From Pelobates cultripes (Eukaryota; Chordata; Amphibia; Anura; Pelobatidae): a stretch of 64,000 bases of DNA. This document shows, piece by piece, positions 49,626 to 59,802 of this stretch; position 1 is the first letter of the stretch, and each line of letters begins with the position of its first letter. The notes beneath the pieces were generated by a model. That model saw only the letters and a program-made list of their open reading frames with translations, was not told the origin of the DNA and did not search any database. The position numbers and the translations under genes were made by a program. The DNA is taken from contig OW240912.1 of NCBI GenBank assembly GCA_933207985.1, positions 74,227,834-74,291,833 of the forward strand, given 5' to 3'.

Positions 49626-50482
49626 AATATGTGTACTTAGCAGGTATAATAGAGATGGATATTATGGTTCCTTTTCTTTTGCTACTTCTCCCAGAAACAC
49701 CTGATTGTTGTGCTGGTATTTTTGCAATACTGACAGCATCAAATACCGGCTGTGCCAGTAATATACCGGCCAGGAGGCAACCCTACACACAAAACTATAG
49801 AGTGTATTCACTAAACTCTGAATTGTAGCATGCTGAAAACCAAATGGCAAAATGTAGGCTGAACAATCTGAACTGGAAACATTCTCAAACTCCATTATAG
49901 TCACAGCGTAGCTTTTCAAGTCCAAATTTTATCATTTGAATTTCAACTTGCTACAATTCGGGAAAAGACCCCTACAAGCAGCCTCTCTCCACATGCTCTA
50001 CCAATATCAGCCTGCTCACACTCATTCACCCAGCCAAACACCCCCACATAACTGCTTTTAGACGCATGTGCTCGCATACACAGCTCTATGTAGAAGACAC
50101 CAGTGAAAAATGCTAGCAGGGGTTGGGGAGAAATTAGTTTTAGACGGAGGACTTGACGGCGTAAGGATGCACAAGACTGATGGAGAGGAATATGACAATG
50201 AGGAGCAACAAATTAAGATTAAAACTTCTCTGGTTGCGGGAAGAACGGCAGTAGGGGAATAAAGAAAACAGGACTGACACTGAAAACCACTACTTGGAGA
50301 AAGAAGGTTAAAGTGAGACTGGCAATGGCTGAGGGGGTCTAGTTTTAGTAAAGCATAACCCCTCATCCTCCCAGCCTCATAATAGCCTCTCGTTAATGAC
50401 ATTTACATTCCCACAGCCTCTTTATCCCATAATTAAAACTGATGTGTTATACATGAGGGACCAAAAAATAGATTTTGCTTAA
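49626..50482. other. No gene seen
   Basis: No coding or repeat structure that I can support. Confidence 0.3.
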
Positions 50483-50545
50483 GGTAGTAATTATTTTATT
50501 ATTTATATAGCGCCATCAGATTTCGTAGCGCTGTACAGTGGGTAA
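50483..50545 (-). mobile_element. Short L2/CR1-like LINE tail
   Basis: ATTATTTATATAGCGCCATC and GTAGCGCTGTACAGTGGG match the tails at 14858, 19152 and 38966. Confidence 0.5.
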
Positions 50546-51600
50546 TTATTCTTGCACCAGCTCTAAACACATACAATAAAAGTCATTTACAACAAGACCT
50601 CATACTATTAGGAGGGAAGGATGCTACGTGCAGGCTATGCTGGCAACCTCTGGTGAACTCAAATTTTCCTTAAAATGAAATCATTCCATGTTATCTGGCT
50701 CCCATCAATACACCCTGAAGGGGAACAAGAACAGGCAGTGTTAGATTAGAGCTCCGGATGTTGCAGACTATTTTTTTGTGATGCCCTATAGATAATGAAA
50801 AGACCTCTAGGTTCAATACATTATAGAAAATGATAGGTTTTAAAATAATCAACAGACAGATTATTTTTTAAGGGGTCAGAACACGGTTCTTGACGGAATC
50901 ATGGTGTCACCAAGCTCGAATAGAGATGGCACTTATTCCAAGAAACGGGTTAAACATGGCTAATCACGTCAGGGCAAACCAGTAATGATAGAAGCAGCAA
51001 ACCTCTTTTCAAGCCACTTACTGAATACCTCTGATTTACAATTATATACTTGCATCAAGCCAGCCTCTCCCTATCATCTAATCCTTGCTTTTAGGATTTA
51101 CAAACAAGGTTATCTGATTTTGCTGTTATAAATGATTAACATCTCAACTCCAATGCTTTCACTTTACATGGCGTGGAGTCTGGGATCCATAATTCATAAA
51201 TAGCGTCTGAGTTTCATTGTGTTAGAACATCTTTTGTTGTTTCAGGTGATTAAAGAAAAATATAACCATGAAAGCACATTGTTCAATAAGTTCTTTGATT
51301 GAATTCTGTGATCAGTCCCTTTATCTCTTTTTGAATGGCACTGTGAATGCATTGTTTCTGAGACCTACATTTATACATTTGGATATGTATTACAGTTTCA
51401 TTTTAATCAAACTCCATTTCATGAGTCTGTTTATAGATATTTATTTCACTTTATTTATTATCGTAGTATGTTTGTATTTTTATTCAAACCACTTGCTGTG
51501 TGCTTACAATCTTGCATGTTTGATTTTTTTTTTTTTTTTTTAAATCTGCCTAAATTAGTGTTTCTAAGTATCTTCCCAGGATATCAGGATATTGAGACAA
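50546..51600. other. No gene seen
   Basis: AT-rich; T run at 51525-51541. No feature that I can support. Confidence 0.3.
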
Positions 51601-51614
51601 GTGAATTTCCACAC

Positions 51615-51914
51615 GTGCACACTAGCCTCCCAATGTTTTCCTATGGGAAAGCATTGGATTTGCTGAGATCATCAACACAGAGGTGGAGCTTGAGTGGGGA
51701 GACATTTGCCACAAGGCTGAAAGGTAAGTAGATCAATTTTTTCAACTCTGCCATAATTTACATTAGCCGTCCTGGAACACTACGCTTATGGCAGCAAAGA
51801 GCTTTATTTCAGAATGTGCAGTGATTCGTGCTGAAACGGTGCATGTACAGACTTAAAGTACCATGACCACTTAAAATCACTAAAATGGTCATGGTACTTG
51901 GAGTAACTCTTTAA
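51615..51914. mobile_element. TTAA MITE fragment, right part
   Basis: Shares TTTTCCTATGGGAAAGCATT with the copy at 12858. Ends with a 14-bp hairpin (51856-51869 with 51886-51899) and CTCTTTAA at 51907-51914. Confidence 0.5.
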
Positions 51915-52224
51915 GAAATGTACCCTGCTCTTCCTTCTGACAGTAATGCTGGCACAGCGATACATGATCTCTATACCAGGATGGAAGAGCACCCAGCTAA
52001 TGTTAGCCAGACCAGACAGAAGGATGGGCATGAAAGGAGGAGGTGAAAAAGCAGTGTTTAGATGTATAAAGAATTCTCTGTGTGTTTTCTGGTCTTTTCT
52101 ATGTTTGTAACTGAGAGTTTTGCTATGTGCTCAGAATTCTTACCTGCCCACTAGCCTTTGGTGAGTGAAAATTCACCCCGATGAGTGTGCCCACCAAGCT
52201 TGCAGTGGCGCTTAACTTCTAGGC

Positions 52225-52515
52225 CTGACTAGTATTGGATTTGAAATATGGAGCCCTTAGTGGCAAAACTACTGCGGTCGCAGGGGTCGCTGCTTCGACA
52301 GGGCTGGCTGCCCTGTGGACCCCTGTGACCGGGGTGCCTGCCGGCCATGTGGTGCGGGTCCTATCCGCGCAGTACAACAACTGGGGCCAAGCGTTCAGGG
52401 GACCATGGACCGCCTGATGGCAAAGTATTTTCAGGGGGCCCGGTCAGCGCTGGAGTGCTTTAACAACGCTACCGGGCCCCCTGTGACGATGTCAGATGCT
52501 GGGAGGAAGTGACAA
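52225..52515. repeat. GC-rich unclassified repeat
   Basis: Contains an inverted CAGGGGTCGC/GACCCCTGTG pair and CGGGCCCCCTG/CAGGGGGCCCGG (52433-52485). No coding assignment. Confidence 0.35.
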
Positions 52516-52536
52516 TGCAACACCTTGATTCTTCTC

Positions 52537-53500
52537 TTTTTTAGACATTCTGTTGTAGATTTGCTGGTGTGCTAAGGATCATTGCCATGTTGCATGACCC
52601 AATTTTGGCCAAGCTTGAGCTGTCAGACAGATGGCCTCACATTTGACTCTAGAATACTTCGGTATATAGAGGAGTTTATGGTTGACTCAGTGACTGCGAG
52701 GTTCCCAGGTCCTGTGGCTGTACAACAAGCCCAAATAATCACCCCTCCACCACCGTGCTTGACAGTTGGTATGAGATGTTTCTGATAGTATGCTGTGTTT
52801 GGGTTTCGTCAAACGTGGCGTTGTGCATTATAGCCAAACATCTACAGTTTGGTCTTGTCTGTCCAAAGAATATTATTCCAGAAGTATTGTGGATTGTTCA
52901 TATGCAACTTTGTAAACCTAAGCTGTGCTGCCATGTTCTTTTTAGAGAGAAGAGGCTTTACCGTGGCAACCCTTCCAAACAAACAATAGTTATCCAATCC
53001 TTTCCAATTGTACCGCCATGATTTTACATGCTAACTGATGCCTGTAGAGTCTGAGATGTAACTCTTGGGCTTTTTGCAATTTCTTTGAGCATTGCACGTT
53101 CTGACCTTGGCGTGAATTTGCTGGGATGTCCACTCCTGGGAAGATTGGCAACTCTCTTGAATGTTTTCCACTTTTGAATAATCTTTCTCACTGTGGACTG
53201 ATCGACTTTAAATTGTTTGGAAAGTGCCTCATAACCCTTCCCAGTTTGTTGGACAGCAATAATTGCTTCTCTAAGAGCATTGCTATGTCGTTCCTCTTTG
53301 GCATTGTGTTTACACACACCTGAATGTTTCAGACCACCAAATTGCTAAAACTTCAGCTTTTGTAGAGATGGTCACATCATGATCAATTAATCAAGGGCAT
53401 TTTATTTGCAGCGCCAGCCTCTTAATTCCTGTGGAAGCAGTGAGGGTATAGTCAGTTTTTCACACATGGCTCCTCCATTCTGGCTTTATTTTTGCTTAAT
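52537..53500 (-). mobile_element. Tc1-like DNA transposon copy
   Basis: The - strand carries a transposase gene remnant. The outer right part (53318-53500) resembles a Tc1-type 5' region. No clear terminal inverted repeat was found on the left, so that end is probably truncated. Tc1/mariner elements move by cut and paste into TA sites. Confidence 0.75.
52560..53317 (-). pseudogene. Tc1-like transposase, N-terminal domain intact, catalytic part decayed
   Basis: From an ATG at 53317 to 53024 the frame is open for 97 codons. It encodes the paired-like helix-turn-helix DNA-binding domain: ALREAIIAVQQTGKGYEALS, then STVRKIIQKWKTF, and the GRPR-like SGHPSKFTPRSERAML. The catalytic part (53020-52560) contains recognisable pieces, for example FFGQTRPNCRCLAIMHNATF and CLTAQAWPKLGHATWQ, but with multiple stops and frame changes. 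Full-length Tc1 transposases have about 340 residues. This copy cannot make one. Confidence 0.78.
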
Positions 53501-53509
53501 ATGTCACGT

Positions 53510-54980
53510 GCTGTACATCTGACATTGTGTTTACCTTATTTTAAGACCTGCTAAGGAACAGATGATTGCTATTATATCAAGATATGTAAAACCATATAAT
53601 TCATAAAGGGTGTACTTTCTTTTTCCTGTGACTGTAGACATATAACCTTTTACGCATAGATTTACTGTAGTACACACATTTACATATGCATATAAACGTG
53701 TGTACATGAGTACTGGTGGACACAAAAAGCACCCAAAGACTCTCAGCCTCATAACCACTTTGTAGTAGTGTAGTGGTCATGATGCTTAGAAAGTCCTTTT
53801 AATCCGGCTAACATACTATTTTATTCTAAGCTGTGCCTGTTACTAGTCAACACTGTGAAGTACATGCAAGTTATAACAGATGTCTAGTGGAACCCACACT
53901 GCCTTTGTATACTGTCCAGCCGAATGGGTGACAATGTCCCTATCGTAATTTCAAATGGGCTGTTTTTTCCTTGTCTCTCCTTTCTCTCACGTTACCTGAT
54001 TTTTCTAAAATTCATGGTTGTTGCAGCAGCGGAAGGCAAAGCCCATAACCTTTACATACATATTTTAACGTCTTTTGATGATGTTGACTTTGTGCAAAAC
54101 CATTTACATTTATGCATAAGCAACAAAGTTAAATAAATTATAGTATGCATAATTAAACAGTTCCAGCTAATTAAAGCAAATAACTCACATTAACAACTAA
54201 AAATAACCTGTTTCTAAGAGTTAGCCTGCATATTTCAGTAAAGTGTAGTTAAACAATGCACCATTATATAGGAGGAAGAAAACATTGCTAAATGCAATTA
54301 TCAAAATCCTACCAACAAGTAATAGGTAGGAAACAAAAACAACATGTACTTTTTGTGAGGTTGGCCCGTGACTAAATTGGATAATCTCTCTTTGACATCT
54401 TGTTTTCCTCAGGTGGTTTTAAGCAGTTACCTCTGGCTGGGTACTAATCACAGAACTAGCTTGATGAATTAAATGACCTTTTCACCTGATGCTTTCTCCA
54501 TAGATTTGTAGAACAAAAGACCTCACACCCATAAGAAAAGCACACATGAGATAAAACATGGACCAAAAACTGAGCACTTGGCCGTCTTATACAGGGGAAC
54601 ATGGCAGAACGCCAATACACATTCACCAATACTTTGTCCTTTGAGAAATCAAATTGATTTCAGTGTGAATTTCAAATTTAAGGTCAAAATAGCCAAAATG
54701 GAATAATTCTCTAATTTAATTATTCTTCCAGTTCAGGTACTTTGGCCTTAAGTATACCTTGAATTATTTTTGAATTCTCAATTTAGTAAATAAACCTGTA
54801 TAAGGTAGTCTCTATTTAGATGCACGTTTTTGTTTATTTAGCAGAATGGGAGAATATCTTGCTTTATAAGAACCTTTGAACTTCAGCAAATCTCATTTTA
54901 ACTGACCTGAGTGTTCTTCTACTGATTGGACTTTAATTCTTTCTGGGCATCAGAACAATGCAATAATTTTTGGCTACAAG
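53510..54980. other. No gene seen
   Basis: No coding or RNA feature that I can support. Confidence 0.3.
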
Positions 54981-54984
54981 GGTG

Positions 54985-55400
54985 AAGACGCATTTTGCAC
55001 TCCCTCCCCCTGAATTAGTCTTTGTCTCCGTAGGCCTCTGTGTCTTTTCTCTCCTTTGCCCATCTTACCATACTTTTGCCCATTTTGTGTATCATACCCA
55101 TTTTGTATTTTTTTGCCATTTTTAGGATTATGTTTTGTCATTCTTACTATCATGTTTGTCTCTCATTCCATTCTTGATTGTTATTTAGTGTATCCCATGC
55201 CCTCTTGTGTCTCTTACCTCATTTGTTTGTTACGTCACATCTGTTTCTGCCTTTTACCTCCTTTATGTCTCTTAACCCCCTGTGTGTCTCTACCCATTTG
55301 TATGTCTTAATGTGCTGTCTTGTAACACCTTGTCTCTTCTACTCTCTCCTTTTTGTCTCTTAGCCCCCTTGTGTTTCTCAACCTATGTGACTATCTGACA
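54985..55400. repeat. Pyrimidine-rich degenerate minisatellite
   Basis: TTTTGCCCATTTTGTGTATC and CTTGTGTCTCTTACC-like units repeat irregularly. The motif resembles the reverse strand of the array at 23970-24410. Confidence 0.55.
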
Positions 55401-56200
55401 CTGAAATGTTGAAGTGTTGTTGCAACAACAAAGCTGCGAATTGTGGTACTTAACACATTTATAACCAGTTATTTTCTCTACAGTATCTTTGCAATAGGCT
55501 AAAGGCTAAAGTTTGTAACCATGTAATACATTGCACTAACAAACTAATTGCTTTCAAATCTTGGATGCACATTCTTCCCGAGTACTCTGGATTCTGTGGT
55601 TAGAAAATGAATGACATTAATCGCTGTTCTCAAGTTCCGTGTCGGAATGCGATCTCCTAGTTTTGTTTGTTGTTCGCCAGGATTTATTTTGAATGTCTTT
55701 AGTGTTTTTAGCCTTTCATATTCTAAGTCTAAAAGAAAACAAACAATTGAAAAATTGCCAGAAGCCAGTTCCTGCTGCTATAGGATTGTATTTACTTTAT
55801 TTAGTACATCAGACCACCAACACAATTTGAAATTCAAAACATACTTTTAGGGAGTCTTTATAATTTTCCTCGATAATTAATAAAACAATTTTGTCAAAAG
55901 TCTACTCTGGCCTTTTGTTGTATTTTTATGCTTGCTCACTCATTTGCAAGTCAATAAAATCTAATATTACATTTTTTTATTAACAAATGACATTCAATTT
56001 CAGCATCACAATATGGTATAATGGGATGGTTTATCCTTTTTCATTACACAAGCAGTTCTATAGAGCCATGCTAACATGAGGGTGTTCTCAAAGTGGTCTG
56101 TACCTGATATCGGTGCAGACGATGGAGCTCCCCCACTGGACTACCAGAGATCCAGCTCACTTCCCACTGGACCACCAGGGGAGTTAAGCAGGATTTGCAG
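55401..56200. other. No gene seen
   Basis: AT-rich; no feature that I can support. Confidence 0.3.
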
Positions 56201-56207
56201 GGGGCAA

Positions 56208-56350
56208 AGCATATACACACTCACAACACTCAGACTCCCCTACACACACAATCCAGCCACCACACACAACACTCAACCAGCACACACACTCAGGCTCCCA
56301 CTCATACAACTCTCACACACACTCAGCACACGCAAAACACTTAGTAAATA
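56208..56350. repeat. CACACACTCAG-type short tandem repeat
   Basis: Irregular ACACTCAGNCTCCC and CACACACAACACTCA units. Confidence 0.7.
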
Positions 56351-56431
56351 CACAAACCACTCACAGAAACAAAGCCCAAGGCTCTAGGAGGGAGTCTCAA
56401 TCTGGGACACGACCTAGAACCGCGGGCAACT

Positions 56432-56755
56432 TTAAAGGACCACTATAGGCACCCAGACCACTTCAGCTTAATGAAGTGGTCTGGGTGCCAGGTCCAGATA
56501 GGATTAACACTTCAAAAAAACTGCTATGTTTACACTGAGGGTTAATCCAGCCTCTAAAGCCTCTAGTGGCTGCGCTTGTGTGCTTCTCACTGTGAAAATC
56601 ACAGTGAGAAGACGCCAGCGTCCATAGGAATGCTTTCCTATGAGACTGGCTGAATGCGCTCGCGGCTCCTGCCGCTCATGCGCATTCAGCAGATGACGTC
56701 GCTAGGAAGGAGGAGAGGAGGAGGAAAGCTCCCCGCCCGGCGCGGGGAAAAGCCA
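56432..56755. mobile_element. TTAA MITE, opposite orientation to the copy at 46100, truncated
   Basis: TTAA at 56432 is followed by AGGACCACTATAGGCACC, then a perfect 17-bp hairpin (56449-56465 with 56472-56488). The interior is the reverse complement of 46250-46560, including the CACAGTGAGAAG and AATGCGCATGAG-like blocks. It stops near 56755 in the GC-rich core. Confidence 0.65.
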
Positions 56756-56759
56756 AAAA

Positions 56760-57808
56760 AAAGGCCAAAACAACCAAATCCTAATTCTTAACAGCTCCAC
56801 CATTTCTACAAACGGACTATATTGTCCTAAAATGTTCAGTCCCACAGTTAATTCTCAAAAAATCCTAGTTCAGTGAATAACCATGACTGGAGGCTATAAC
56901 TGACACCTTAAATTCCTTGTGGGTACCAGAAGAGAAGACAAACAACTTCCTCTTCAAGTTCTAGTTTTGGAAGCCAATTGATGGAAGACAGTTGAACTAT
57001 ATTGTTAGATACTGGATCAGGCCTCTGGGTAATATAGGTTGCTCGAGGTGAACTATACAGAAACAGCTTGGCAAGTTGGAGACCAAGCTAATGAAACTGA
57101 GCTAATAAGTTGAGTTCCTATGAAACGTATAAACAATTTATAGAGTTTCCGTGTACAGGGAAACCAGGAGTCTTGTGAAAGTCACCTTCTGTGATTCCCC
57201 TCATGATATTTATGAGGGTCATTTTACCTATATACATATTTACATTAAGGCCTATCTATATAAATAATCTCTCAGAGCTAACAAATGTGTAATGAAAGGA
57301 ACAAGCTTGGGCGTGGGGGGAGTTATAAATGTTTCAATGTTGTATCGTCATAAGAACGCAATTCTAAGATCTACTGGTACTACCTGAATCACAGGACTGA
57401 GCTTTATACAATACATTACACACGCCAGAAAGCACCTCCTGTATGGATACGTGGTTTCAAGCACAACATCCTTCTTAATTGGCAGCTGTGTCCCTGACAG
57501 GGACAACATATAAGGCAGTGTGTTACAGTGTTAATTAACAGGAAACAAACCTACTGTACAGAGGTAGAGACTTATAACACTCCCTCAGGACCCAGAGCTG
57601 TCAGCATGCAAGAAGTACAATAAACTGGACAATGCAATAAAACAGGTGTACACATCTTGTGTAGTATTTATTAAAAAATATATATATAATCTCACACTAA
57701 ATAGAATTCACTGGCAGACAAGTCAATAAATATTAAATTCAATGAAAATTAGTCATCTTAAATGGTTCACTCCAGTTGCAGGCTGCTTGAACTACAAACA
57801 TTAAAAAG
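56760..57808. other. No gene seen
   Basis: No coding or RNA feature that I can support. Confidence 0.3.
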
Positions 57809-57810
57809 CA

Positions 57811-57903
57811 TATATATATATATATATAGTATAGATTGGATTAGCCGTATTAGTCCAGTAGACAAGATGCCAATATGCAATGATACCTTTTTTTTTGGAC
57901 TAG
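57811..57903. mobile_element. Penelope-like pseudo-LTR scrap with (TA)n
   Basis: (TA)n at 57811-57828 is followed by GATTGGATTAGCCGTATTAG and ATGATACCTTTTTTTTTGGA, which resembles the terminal segment of another Penelope-type pseudo-LTR. Too short to assign firmly. Confidence 0.3.
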
Positions 57904-57980
57904 TAATGAAAAAGAGGCTTGCACTCACGGTCTTATAATGTTTAAATGAAGGTTTCTTTATTCAGTTATTCCATAAAAGC

Positions 57981-58019
57981 ATCAACGTTTCAGCCCTCGT
58001 CCAGGGCTTTCTTCAGGAT
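57981..58019 (-). ncRNA. Hammerhead-ribozyme-like motif, family C, left copy
   Basis: Read on the - strand: ATC, core CTGAAGA, extra A, AGCCC, loop, GGGCT, GAAACGTT, GAT. Stem I ATC/GAT and stem II AGCCC/GGGCT pair. Position 7 of the core is A, a tolerated variable position. Predicted cleavage is after GTT. Confidence 0.6.
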
Positions 58020-58539
58020 AAACTAACAATACATAACTAACATGAGAACTGTATTATATAGCCCATAACAAGAGAAATTAACTCACCACCGGTGAGCTCA
58101 GTCAGAGTGTCGGCGTCCCACCGAGCCATGTGCCCATGCTGGTGCGCGTCATACCCGGAAGTAGTAAGACAGTGCGTAACCTGGTTGCTATGGTTACACA
58201 CTGATACCTAGTGCACCATAGTAACATGAAACATAAACAAAATGTGTAAAGTGTATCAGGGAAGTGAAAATCAAGATCCCCAGATATATGAGATATCATC
58301 TATAACTAATACGCCCAGAGACCATAGCAGGATGTTGTTAAAGAAAGAGACATTTTGGATTCAGGAACTGACCACGGTATCACCTTATGGCGCTGTCTTA
58401 CTACTTCCGGGCATGACACGCATGGGCACATGGCTCGGTGGGATGCCGACACTCTGACTGCGATCACCGGTGGTGAGTTAATTTCTCTTGTTATGGGCTA
58501 TATAATACAGTTCTCATGTTAGTTATGTATTGTTAGTTT

Positions 58540-58578
58540 ATCCTGAAGAAAGCCCCGGACGATGGCTGAAACGTTGAT
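58540..58578 (+). ncRNA. Hammerhead-ribozyme-like motif, family C, right copy
   Basis: ATC, CTGAAGA, extra A, AGCC, loop, GGCT, GAAACGTT, GAT. One stem II pair is lost relative to the left copy; stem I and the core are unchanged. Confidence 0.58.
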
Positions 58579-58740
58579 GCTTTTATGGAATAACTGAATA
58601 AAGAAACCTTCATTTAAACGTTATAAGACCGTGAGTGCCAGCCTCTTTTTCATTACTTTATTTTTGTTGGCTATGGCTTAGAAGTGCACCCGGCATTTAA
58701 GTAGTTGGGTCGGTCTGAGTGCAAGGGCTTAGGTCCCTTT

Positions 58741-58870
58741 ATATATATATATATATGGATGAAAGTCCAGATTTGGACTGAAACGTTGATGATGTAAACT
58801 AACCAATGTTTTTGGAAATTAATTTTGACTGAAAGCAAGTCCAGTGAGTGCTCTCCTTCGAGTATGTTTA
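58741..58870 (+). mobile_element. Penelope-like pseudo-LTR end with a broken hammerhead motif
   Basis: (TA)n at 58741-58756 runs straight into GGATGAAAGTCC, then TTTGGACTGAAACGTTGATG. The second half of the motif (AGTCC/GGACT stem and GAAACGTT) is present, but CTGATGA has become TGGATGA and stem I is replaced by TA repeats. A separate pseudo-LTR remnant of the same type lies directly after element 2. Confidence 0.5.
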
Positions 58871-59523
58871 TATTTCTAAGGGTGGAGGGGCACCATGGGT
58901 AACTGGAGTTGGATATAACATTTAAAAATATGTTTTTTCAAACCAGTAACCAAAAACAATTAGTTCCTGCTGATCTAGGTACTCACAATTGAGCTTATAC
59001 CGCTGCTTGAATCAGACACTAGGTATCCTCTGTCTCATGCAGCCTAGTGGATGTTCCATTCCATAGAGAAAACAAAATATGAGCAAAAGCTTTGGCCACT
59101 GTTCCCGAAATTCCTCCACTGCCGTATCTTTAAAATAATTCCAAATTTTATTGATCCTTCATTAAAATATCCATCACAAAGCAATGTAATAAATGATTCA
59201 ACCATTGCCAATGCAAGTCTATGCTTTTTGTGCTGTTAAAGCACTTTTTCAATACCTTGCAAAATAATTACCATATCTATGACTGTGCAGAAGAGCAGCC
59301 AATAAATGCCTAAATAGACACGTGGAAAAAGAAAAATAATATATAAGAAAATAAAATGGAGAAACAAAGTTATTTAACTCCTAAAGGCAGTGATTTGAGC
59401 AGTGAGACTGCAGGGACTTTATATATACACAACAATGCTTTGTTTGTTTAAATACACAAAGTTAAAGCTACAGTTGTCTTGGTGCCTATAGTGTCCCTTT
59501 CAGTGGCAATGGTGGAAGTATAA
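58871..59523. other. No gene seen
   Basis: AT-rich. A MITE terminal scrap (GGTGCCTATAGTGTCCCTTT) lies at about 59481-59500. Confidence 0.3.
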
Positions 59524-59802
59524 TTAAAGAAATATTATAGTGTCAGGAATACAAACATTCCTGACACTACAGTTCTAAGATCGCCATTTAGGTCACCGGC
59601 TGCCCTTGTCACCCGTCAATAAGATGTTTTCCTCACCCTTTCTCTAACGCTGCGGGTGTTGTTGTGGTTGGCTCTGCCCACAGCCCTGCTTTTCTCTGAA
59701 AAAGCAGTGTTTACATTAAAAAACATGCAGGGCCAGGAACTATAGACACCAGAACAACTAAAGTAAGCTGTAGTTGTTTTGGTGACTATAATGTATCATT
59801 AA
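59524..59802. mobile_element. TTAA-flanked short MITE, complete
   Basis: TTAA at 59524-59527 and 59799-59802. It contains hairpin GTGTCAGGAATACAAACATTCCTGACAC (arms of 11 bp) and a TTTTTCAGAGAAA-type palindrome shared with the copy at 12858. Confidence 0.6.

Larger units (their letters stand above)
57904..58740 (+). mobile_element. Penelope-like element 2, collapsed to pseudo-LTRs plus endonuclease scrap
   Basis: Inverted arms 57904-58176 and 58390-58656 match closely. Between them 58242-58370 still encodes the end of the endonuclease ORF (MLLKKETFWIQELTTVSP), equivalent to the last residues of element 1 (MLLNKEAYWIHELDTVSP). The right terminus continues through AGTGCACCCGG and GGTCTGAGTGCAAGG to a (TA)n at 58741. 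The whole RT is deleted. Its arms differ in sequence from element 1, so it is a separate family. Confidence 0.82.

Noticed and set aside
49514..49828. 104-residue open frame with Thr/Val/Cys repeats
   Set aside because: Driven by a GT-rich minisatellite.
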